In this document: in pieces, positions 1 through 5,725 of the stretch
How positions within the stretch are numbered: position 1 is the first letter of the stretch
How the letters are laid out: every line of letters starts with the position of its first letter
Assembly (NCBI GenBank): GCA_027343785.1
Contig: DAHWKF010000024.1
Location: 1 to 15,153, forward strand
From: Leptospirillum sp.
GTDB lineage: Bacteria; Nitrospirota; Leptospirillia; Leptospirillales; Leptospirillaceae
Direction: 5' to 3'
DNA: 15,153 nt
Translations under genes and position numbers: made by a program
Notes under the pieces: model-generated
Databases searched by the model: none
What the model saw: the letters and a program-made list of their open reading frames with translations, nothing else
Told to the model about the DNA's origin: nothing

Positions 1-1375
1 TCTCCCGGCTGTTCCTCCCGACCAGATCAAAATAGGCTTGGGACAAGCGCTCAATACCCCCCCGGAAGACGTGTTTTCCGAATTGAGCCCCGAACCGGTC
101 GCCCAGGCGTCCATCGCCCAGGTCCACAAGGCGCGCCTTCATACGGGGGAAAGCGTCGCGGTGAAAATCCGCCGGCCGGGCATCCTCGAAGTGGTCGAAC
201 CGGATCTCCGCATTCTGGCCTTCCTGTCGGACCTCGTCGAACGGACCGTCGAGGATATGAAGCCCTTCCGTCCCCGCACCCTGGCCCGGCAATATATCCG
301 GACCCTCCGGAAGGAGCTGGATTTCAACCATGAAGCCCGGAACATGGAACGGGCGCGAAAAAATTTCATCAACGACCCGTCCATCGTGATTCCGAAACTC
401 TATTCCGAATGGTGCTCGGAAACTCTCCTGGTCATGGAGTACCTTGACGGAGTGAGCATCCGGGATACCGAATCCTTTCCGTCGCTCGAAACCACGCCGC
501 CGGAGGTGGCGCGACTGGGCGCCCGGAGCATCCTGTCGCAGGTCTTCGTCCACGGATTTTTCCAGGGAGATCCCCATCCGGGAAACATCCTTGTTCTTCC
601 GGAGCACCGGATCGGGATCCTGGACTTCGGGATGTTCGGAGCTATCTCTCCCGACCGGCGGGATCTGCTGGGGGATCTCCTGGTCAGTCTCGTCGAGCGG
701 GATATCCCGTTCATGATCCGGACCCTCGAAAGGCTCCGGGCCCTTCCGGAGGATTTTCAGGAAGATGACCTGGCCGGCGACATCTCGGCCTTCCTGGACG
801 AATTCACCAACCGTCCCTTGAGGGAAATTCACCTGGATCACATGTCGGCCGAGTTATTCGAACTGGTCCGGACGCACCACCTGACCTTGCCCCCCGACCT
901 GTTCCTGCTGTTTCGGGCTCTGGTCATCATGGAAGGTATCGGCCGCACGCTTGATCCCTCGTTCAACATGATCGAAGAAAGCCGTCCTTTTGTCCGCAAA
1001 CTGATCCGCCGCCGGTTTGAACCGGAAACGGTTTTCCGGAACCTCCGGTCGGGCGCGTTCGTTTTCCTGCGCACAATCACACACCTGCCCGCGGAAATAG
1101 AAAAGCTCGTCACGCGTGTGCGTGATGGACGGATCCGTGTCGATTTCAACCTGCGCCACCTGGAAGACCTGATCGGAGAAATGGACCGTACCGGTAACCG
1201 TTTGTCCATCTCTATCCTGGTGGGCTCGCTCGTCATCGGGTCGGCCCTGATTTTCGCCTCTCCCAACGGCCCCAAGTTTTTTGGACTGTCGACCATCGGA
1301 CTCATGGGATTTTTCGTCGCGGGGTTTCTCGGATTCGCGCTCATCATCGCCATCCTCCGATCCCGGAGATTCTAG
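1..1375 (+). CDS. ubiB: UbiB/AarF/ABC1-family atypical kinase, 5'-truncated by the window edge
   Basis: This is an ABC1/UbiB atypical protein kinase-like protein. The family supports ubiquinone or other quinone biosynthesis at the membrane. The reading frame is open from base 2 with no stop, and the residues before the TTG at 38 already fit the family, so the true start lies left of the window. Visible motifs in order are ASIAQVH (about 107-127), the VAVK lysine (about 155-166), the KELDFNHE region (about 313-336), the catalytic-loop motif GDPHPGN (about 566-586) and the DFG metal-binding motif (about 620-630). The C-terminus carries two hydrophobic segments (about 1207-1260 and 1285-1360) and ends in basic residues, as UbiB proteins do. 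The gene converges with radC and shares its stop tetranucleotide. I am sure of the family. The quinone role is inferred from family knowledge, since no other ubi gene is present. Confidence 0.9.
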   Translation, partial: LPAVPPDQIKIGLGQALNTPPEDVFSELSPEPVAQASIAQVHKARLHTGESVAVKIRRPGILEVVEPDLRILAFLSDLVERTVEDMKPFRPRTLARQYIRTLRKELDFNHEARNMERARKNFINDPSIVIPKLYSEWCSETLLVMEYLDGVSIRDTESFPSLETTPPEVARLGARSILSQVFVHGFFQGDPHPGNILVLPEHRIGILDFGMFGAISPDRRDLLGDLLVSLVERDIPFMIRTLERLRALPEDFQEDDLAGDISAFLDEFTNRPLREIHLDHMSAELFELVRTHHLTLPPDLFLLFRALVIMEGIGRTLDPSFNMIEESRPFVRKLIRRRFEPETVFRNLRSGAFVFLRTITHLPAEIEKLVTRVRDGRIRVDFNLRHLEDLIGEMDRTGNRLSISILVGSLVIGSALIFASPNGPKFFGLSTIGLMGFFVAGFLGFALIIAILRSRRF

Positions 1376-2082
1376 GTCTTTCCCGACCGAAAAGCCCCTC
1401 GCTCCTCCAGGCTGACCCAGGCGTGATCCCCCAGGACGACGTGGTCAAGAACCCGGATCCCCAGGAGCTCACCACACTCGCGGAGCCTTTGCGTCAGGGC
1501 CCAGTCGTCTGACGAGGGTTCGGGGTCTCCCGAAGGGTGGTTGTGGACAAAAAGGACCGCCGCGGCGGAATCCCGGACCGCCGGATTGAACGCTTCCCGG
1601 GGGTGGACAAGCGTCATCGACAGGGACCCCTCCGAAATCCGGACGGCGTTCTGTAGACGGTGGCGCTGGTCGAGGAGAAGCGCCCAGAAAGATTCGCGCC
1701 GCTCGTCCCGCAGGCGGGAGCCCAGGATGTCGTAAACGTCCCTTGCCGACCGGATCTCCGGACGAAAAGGGCGCACTTTTCCCGATACCCGGCGGCCCAG
1801 TTCCAGCCCCGCCAGAACCTGGGCCGTCTTGGCGAGTCCCATTCCAGAGAGTCCCGACAACTCCGAAAACGGGACGTTCGCCAGTCCCTCCAGACCCCCA
1901 TACCTTGCCAGTAACCGTTGGGCCAGAGCCACGGAAGACTCCCCCCGGCTCCCTACGCGCAGAAGGATCGCCAACAGTTCGGCGTCGTGGAGGTTTCCGG
2001 CGCCCCTGTCACGAAGGCGCTCCCGCGGCCGATCCCCCTCCGTCCACTCGGACACTCTGTAATGATGATCCCTTTCTCCCAT
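1372..2082 (-). CDS. radC: RadC family protein (JAB/MPN domain, UPF0758)
   Basis: The 236-residue protein matches RadC. An N-terminal helix-hairpin-helix region (about residues 30-100, with GLSGMGLAKTAQ at 77-88) is followed by a C-terminal JAB/MPN domain. The JAMM metal-binding signature is intact: H180-N-H182, then S190 and D193 within VHNHPSGDPEPSSDD. The family resembles a zinc-dependent deubiquitinase-type hydrolase. The historic DNA-repair role is doubtful and the real substrate is unknown. The ATG at 2082 is preceded by GGAGGGCAGGCGGGC, a reasonable ribosome-binding region. It is the last of five leftward genes, but a candidate terminator after the PAP2 gene and 157 bases of spacer suggest it may have its own promoter. 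Its stop overlaps the convergent ubiB-like stop in CTAG. Confidence 0.93.
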   Translation of the reverse strand: MGERDHHYRVSEWTEGDRPRERLRDRGAGNLHDAELLAILLRVGSRGESSVALAQRLLARYGGLEGLANVPFSELSGLSGMGLAKTAQVLAGLELGRRVSGKVRPFRPEIRSARDVYDILGSRLRDERRESFWALLLDQRHRLQNAVRISEGSLSMTLVHPREAFNPAVRDSAAAVLFVHNHPSGDPEPSSDDWALTQRLRECGELLGIRVLDHVVLGDHAWVSLEERGAFRSGKT

Positions 2083-2135
2083 GCCCGCCTGCCCTCCGTA
2101 CCTTCCTGGCCAACGACCGCCTTTCTGTCAAAGGG

Positions 2136-2155
2136 GGAAGTTTAGGACAACTTCC
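2136..2155. other. Perfect 7-bp hairpin in the radC upstream region
   Basis: GGAAGTT (2136-2142), a 6-base loop (2143-2148) and AACTTCC (2149-2155) form a perfect stem. It lies about 55 bases upstream of the radC ATG on the - strand. No run of T follows on either strand, so it is not an obvious intrinsic terminator. It could be a leader hairpin or a protein-binding inverted repeat, or simply chance. Confidence 0.3.
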
Positions 2156-2223
2156 GGATCTTGGACAGTCGTCCGGAGGGGAGGCGGGAAAATCAGAAAG
2201 GCAAGAAACTGTGATCGGGAAAC

Positions 2224-2254
2224 AAAAACCGGGACCTTCTCAGGAAGAACCGGG
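2224..2254 (-). terminator. Candidate rho-independent terminator at the end of the PAP2 gene
   Basis: Read on the - strand, CCGG, a short internal loop, CTTC, tetraloop CTGA, GAAG, and CCGG again form an imperfect hairpin. It is followed directly by TTTTTGTTT. The hairpin includes the PAP2 stop codon. The stem is interrupted (T.T mismatch, G.T wobble, one extra C), so termination may be partial. Its placement supports the PAP2 gene as the end of the upstream transcript. Confidence 0.4.
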
Positions 2255-2872
2255 TGTTGTCCGGAACCGGTCTACCGGCAAAAAGGCACTGCCCACACCC
2301 ACCAGAAGAAGGGCTCCCAGCGTGTCCGTCGACCAATGCCAACCCAGAACGATCACACCGACCCAGATGGCAGACGCCCACAACAGGGCCGGCCCGAGGC
2401 ATTTGCGGCAGGACAGTCCCGCGAGCATTGCGAGCCAGAACACCCGGAAGGTATGTCCGCTGAAGTAGGAACCCGGTGTCTTGATATACAGGACGGGTTT
2501 CAGGTAGCGGTCGAGGGGATCATCCGCGACATCCGAACCAGGATGGGGCTGGAGCAGATGGATTTTCATGAGGTGTTCGAGGATCATCCCGAAGACGAAC
2601 CAGACGGTCCAGAAGAGGGCGGTGCGATAACCCAGTTTCTTTTTCCGGACCGCCCAGACGGCCAGCAGGATTCCGGCAGGAATCGTGAACTCGGCGTTTC
2701 CCGTCCGGCAGACGATTCCGAATATCCAGGCCACGAAGACGGGAACCGTCTCCTTGAGCCAATGCCCTGCGGCATGGTCGAAACTCCTGAAAAACCCGGC
2801 GTTGACAGCCGCGGAAAAAAAGCAGAACAGAAGGAGAAAAAAACCGGCTTTCGCCCAGGACCGCCAGCTCAA
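2240..2872 (-). CDS. Membrane PAP2-superfamily phosphatase-like protein with degenerate motifs
   Basis: This is an integral membrane protein of about 210 residues with several hydrophobic segments and the layout of PAP2 (type 2 phosphatidic acid phosphatase) proteins. That family removes phosphate from lipid phosphates or isoprenyl diphosphates at the outer face of the inner membrane. Counting from the TTG at 2872, motif 1 is seen as K103 with six residues before H110-P111, where the usual Arg is His. Motif 2 is FSGH (catalytic His140). Motif 3 keeps H179 and D183 (GWHWSTD), but the usual Arg six residues earlier is Val. The open frame extends to a GTG at 2974, but that stretch lies wholly inside the cysteine-cluster gene. 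The TTG at 2872 overlaps that gene's TGA as TTGA and places a hydrophobic segment just after the N-terminus, so I prefer it. The Shine-Dalgarno signal is weak (GGAA), which suggests translational coupling. Confidence 0.78.
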   Translation of the reverse strand: MSWRSWAKAGFFLLLFCFFSAAVNAGFFRSFDHAAGHWLKETVPVFVAWIFGIVCRTGNAEFTIPAGILLAVWAVRKKKLGYRTALFWTVWFVFGMILEHLMKIHLLQPHPGSDVADDPLDRYLKPVLYIKTPGSYFSGHTFRVFWLAMLAGLSCRKCLGPALLWASAIWVGVIVLGWHWSTDTLGALLLVGVGSAFLPVDRFRTTPGSS

Positions 2873-3630
2873 GATTCCAAACTTTTCGAACCGGTCTGAT
2901 CTTCCGTCCGGAACCAGTAGGGGATGGGACTCACCCGGGCGTCCCCGAAATGGATGACTGAGATCTTGCCACACAGGGCGTGGGCTTTCTCGAACACCTT
3001 TGTCCGGAACTTGACCGGAGGACCTTGCCCGGGCTCACAATCAACCGGATCGGTCAAAACCCAGCACACCCGGCAGAGCAGGGGCCTTTCTTCATAGATT
3101 CCGCACAATTTGTCGGGGCCGAGAAAAGGGCAAGGCCGATTCTCCCTCTCGTACATCTCGCAGGTTGCCAGAAGTCCCCCGAAAACGGTCAAATCTGATG
3201 GCGGGGTGTTTTTTGAGGCCAGATCATCCAGAAGGGCGTTTCTTTCTCCTATGGACCTCTTCCACACCGACTGTTGTCCGGAGGGTGTCCGGGCGATCTT
3301 ATCCCCCATCAGGACGGCTTCTCCGGCGGTTGTCGCCACCATGACCCGGCAACAGGCGGAGCATCCCGGCCGGCATGACATTCCACCCCCCACAGCGTCA
3401 CCGACCAGGTCGACAATGGCGTAAACCCGGCGCAGGGCGTCCCGTCCGAAATCCGGATACGGCGCTGTGGATTCGACCTCTTCTTCCAGACATTCAAGCT
3501 CTTCCATGGCCTTTTCAAGAAGTTCTTCCGGCAGGGCAATTTCTTCCCCCCGGAAGTTCATGATACCGGGATGACCCACGACGAGGGTGGGCAGCCGGGG
3601 ATCGGAAAAATCAGGCAAGGTGGACATCAT
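2869..3630 (-). CDS. YkgJ-family cysteine cluster protein
   Basis: The 253-residue soluble protein contains a YkgJ-type cysteine cluster, a domain predicted to chelate zinc or an iron-sulfur centre. Its function is unknown. Cysteines fall in a first block C86, C90, C93, C94 (CRPGCSACC) and a second block C167, C176, C186, C189 (FLGPDKLCGIYEERPLLCRVC). Others are at C157, C198 and C220. An acidic, probably helical stretch near residues 34-54 precedes them. Two ATG codons stand at 3630 and 3627, with AGGAG (about 3635-3639) four to seven bases upstream, so either is well placed. The gene follows the beta-propeller gene by 55 bases and overlaps the PAP2 gene start, which suggests one transcript. 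The domain call is firm; the function is not known. Confidence 0.85.
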   Translation of the reverse strand: MMSTLPDFSDPRLPTLVVGHPGIMNFRGEEIALPEELLEKAMEELECLEEEVESTAPYPDFGRDALRRVYAIVDLVGDAVGGGMSCRPGCSACCRVMVATTAGEAVLMGDKIARTPSGQQSVWKRSIGERNALLDDLASKNTPPSDLTVFGGLLATCEMYERENRPCPFLGPDKLCGIYEERPLLCRVCWVLTDPVDCEPGQGPPVKFRTKVFEKAHALCGKISVIHFGDARVSPIPYWFRTEDQTGSKSLES

Positions 3631-3685
3631 CGGTCTCCTGTTTGGCGCGAAGGCAGGTATCAGACAGAACGGAAAACCGTACTCT

Positions 3686-5194
3686 TCATGGCGAAGGAGC
3701 GGCGGCTTTTGAAATCACCTGGACCGGTGAGGGCGGCGGCGGCAAAACCAGATCACGGATCCTTTCCCCCCATTCATCCAGGAGAATACGGGAAACTGTC
3801 CCGTCCTCTCCTGCCACAAAGACCCGGTTTCCGACGACAACCGGCGGATGCGGACCCAGACGCCCGGCGACCCGTCTTTCCCCCTCTACGGCCCCTGTCC
3901 GGATGTCGATCGCCAAAAGCCTGCCGGAGGGAAGGGGCAAAAGAAGAAGGTTCCCTGTGACGGCGCCTCCCGTCGACGGCCTTTCGGAAAGTCGCAAGGT
4001 CCACAGGGTCTTTCCGTTCTTCAGTCCAACCGCCATCAGTGAACGGGACACCCCCGACGGAACATACACAACATCACCGGAAACAACGGGAAGCGCCTGG
4101 TCTCCCGCACGCGGAAGATCTCCCGGAGGAAAAGCCAGGGACCAGAGAACCCGCCCCTGATCCGGATTGATGGCCACAACCTGGTCCTCCGGAAGATCCG
4201 GTCTTCTCAGGATGCCCACAAGGGTTCTGCCCGCCAATAGCGGTGTTCCGATAAAAAAATGTTCCCAATCGCGGGTTTTCGACCAGCCAAACCTCCAGAG
4301 CCGCCGGGGACCGGAAAGGCTGACCTCCTGGTATAACGGCGGATTCTCCTGAGCAACAACTACCCGCATATCGTCCCTGACAGGAGAGGCAAGACCCAAC
4401 GAGCGGCCGTCGAGGAGCATGTCATAAACGGTATGCCCATCCCTCCGGTCCAGAAAAAGGAGATGGCCCGATCCGGTCTGGACCATGATGGTGTGAGGCA
4501 ACAGAACCGGACTTCCGTAACATCCCCCCGGAACCTGGACACTCCACCGGACCACGCCCGACTTTTTTGCCAATGCCTCGACGAGACCAAGGCCCTGTCC
4601 CCTGACAAGCTTCCGCGTACGGGAATACAAGACCAGGTGGGGAAGGGTGACGCCCGGCTCGGATGCCGCAAGATAGACGGAAGAGGGACCCACAACGGGT
4701 GGGGAGGGAAGAGGGGCGTGGAGGTGTCTTCGCCAGATCAGGCTTCCGTCTTTCGCGCTGATGGCCAGGATGTCTCCCTGAAGACCCGCCATCCATAAAA
4801 TACCGTCGGATTCCACCACACCCGCGAAAAAATTTTCCGGAGGGGCGTCCGTCTCACCCGGCAGCCGGTCCACACGAAAGGTCCGGGTCCAGCCGGGACC
4901 TTCCTCTTTCTTTCCCTTTATCGTCATGAAAACGGGGTTACGGGACGGACCTCCCCCTTCCTCGGGCCAGGTATCGGGAGGAAGCGGATGGACGACACCG
5001 GAGGAAGCCGTCTTTCCCTCTTGCTGAAACGAGGGCGGAAGCGGCCCCGGAAATCCCAAAGGGTGTTCGACGGCCCAGGCCGGAACAGCCGTGATCCCCG
5101 AAATCATCCCCAGAAGAAAGTAAAGTTTTCCCGAAATCCCTATTTTGCCCAATGCCCCGTTTCCCCTGTAAGACAGCCGACTGCCGGCGCACAT
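3686..5194 (-). CDS. Exported PQQ-type beta-propeller repeat protein
   Basis: This is a secreted or periplasmic protein built of PQQ/WD-like beta-propeller blades. Each blade shows the pattern in which a value is read, followed by a D/N-G-x-x-x-W turn: DILAISAKDGSLIW (about residues 141-154), then KKSGVVRWSV, DQGRVLWSL, KNGKTLWTL and a final GEDGTVSRI. Such propellers serve as protein-binding scaffolds (BamB type) or as quinoprotein dehydrogenases. I see no CxxCH haem motif and no lipobox cysteine, so it is neither a cytochrome fusion nor a BamB-type lipoprotein. The frame has an ATG at 5194. A TTG at 5152 gives a cleaner 27-residue signal peptide (GKIGISGK, then a hydrophobic core ending in AWA) and has AGGGG upstream, so it may be the real start. 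The C-terminus is proline-rich. The exact role is unknown. Confidence 0.8.
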   Translation of the reverse strand: MCAGSRLSYRGNGALGKIGISGKLYFLLGMISGITAVPAWAVEHPLGFPGPLPPSFQQEGKTASSGVVHPLPPDTWPEEGGGPSRNPVFMTIKGKKEEGPGWTRTFRVDRLPGETDAPPENFFAGVVESDGILWMAGLQGDILAISAKDGSLIWRRHLHAPLPSPPVVGPSSVYLAASEPGVTLPHLVLYSRTRKLVRGQGLGLVEALAKKSGVVRWSVQVPGGCYGSPVLLPHTIMVQTGSGHLLFLDRRDGHTVYDMLLDGRSLGLASPVRDDMRVVVAQENPPLYQEVSLSGPRRLWRFGWSKTRDWEHFFIGTPLLAGRTLVGILRRPDLPEDQVVAINPDQGRVLWSLAFPPGDLPRAGDQALPVVSGDVVYVPSGVSRSLMAVGLKNGKTLWTLRLSERPSTGGAVTGNLLLLPLPSGRLLAIDIRTGAVEGERRVAGRLGPHPPVVVGNRVFVAGEDGTVSRILLDEWGERIRDLVLPPPPSPVQVISKAAAPSP

Positions 5195-5258
5195 GGACAG
5201 AGCGGCAAGATCCGCCTACATGCATGCGACCTTCACTTCCTTCTCATCGGCGGGGAAG

Positions 5259-5286
5259 ACGATAAACTTTCATCTCGTTGTGACAA
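5259..5286 (-). promoter_or_regulatory. Candidate sigma70-type promoter for the beta-propeller gene
   Basis: On the - strand TTGTCA (5286-5281, five of six consensus bases) is followed after 16 bases by TATCGT (5264-5259, four of six). It lies in the 150-base space between the lipoprotein stop and the beta-propeller start. This is a sequence match only. Confidence 0.3.
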
Positions 5287-5344
5287 TCATCCTTTGAAAA
5301 GAGCGTCCGGGTGATTTACCATGAAAAACCTGTTTCCTTCATCA

Positions 5345-5725
5345 CTAGAGCATCTGGGAATCCCGGCTGCGCGTGACCCGTATCTGGCGGACGATTCCCT
5401 TGAAAGAAAAATAGATCTCGACCTTCTTTGTTTTCGTTCGCATGGTAAACCAGCCGCGGCGGAGGCTGTGGCGGTAGATCCATGTCTGGTTTCCGAGCAG
5501 GGTCTTGATCTGATCCGGCTTTCCCAGAATATGCCGGACATCGGCCATCGTGCTGACTCCTTCGTGGATTCGGGATAGCGCCGCCGGACTGACGGCGGTG
5601 CCCTCCTGGCGGGTACATCCGGAAGACACCCCGAGAAGAATGGCCAGAACCAGCATCAGGGGAAAGGTCCGGGCGAGGGGGGTTTTCCAGAATCCCACGG
5701 GAAGGCAAAGACGAGCGGGGGTCAT
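5345..5725 (-). CDS. SmpA/OmlA (BamE-like) outer-membrane lipoprotein
   Basis: This is a small lipoprotein of about 126 residues. After the ATG at 5725 the N-terminus has basic residues, a hydrophobic core (FPLMLVLAILLG) and the lipobox-like VSSGC, so it should be lipidated at Cys37. The mature part resembles SmpA/OmlA/BamE: SRIHEGVSTMADVRHILGKP is the typical 'I..G.T..dV...lGkP' opening. It continues with a TWIYR strand and ends with a GIVRQIRVT strand. BamE assists the beta-barrel assembly complex, but similar folds occur in unrelated lipoproteins. AAAGGAAC sits five bases before this ATG, which supports the start over the longer open frame to 5899. Its ATG overlaps the ATG of the divergent PBP gene, and a good promoter candidate lies inside that gene at 5787-5814. 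Confidence 0.78.
   Translation of the reverse strand: MTPARLCLPVGFWKTPLARTFPLMLVLAILLGVSSGCTRQEGTAVSPAALSRIHEGVSTMADVRHILGKPDQIKTLLGNQTWIYRHSLRRGWFTMRTKTKKVEIYFSFKGIVRQIRVTRSRDSQML

Noticed and set aside
2126..2131. Exact TTGACA on the - strand upstream of radC
   Set aside because: The sequence 15-19 bases further on does not resemble a -10 box, so I did not call a promoter.
1743..2899. Two + strand open frames of 241 and 272 codons opposite radC and the PAP2 gene
   Set aside because: Their translations are rich in Pro, Arg and Gly with no motif, while the - strand gives clear RadC and PAP2 proteins.
2873..2974. GTG at 2974 as the start of the PAP2 gene
   Set aside because: The added 34 residues are just another frame of the cysteine-cluster gene, and the TTGA overlap at 2869-2872 gives a simpler start.
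5321..5578. An 85-codon + strand open frame beginning ATGAAAAACC opposite the lipoprotein gene
   Set aside because: It has no recognisable motif and the opposite strand carries a convincing SmpA-like lipoprotein with lipobox.
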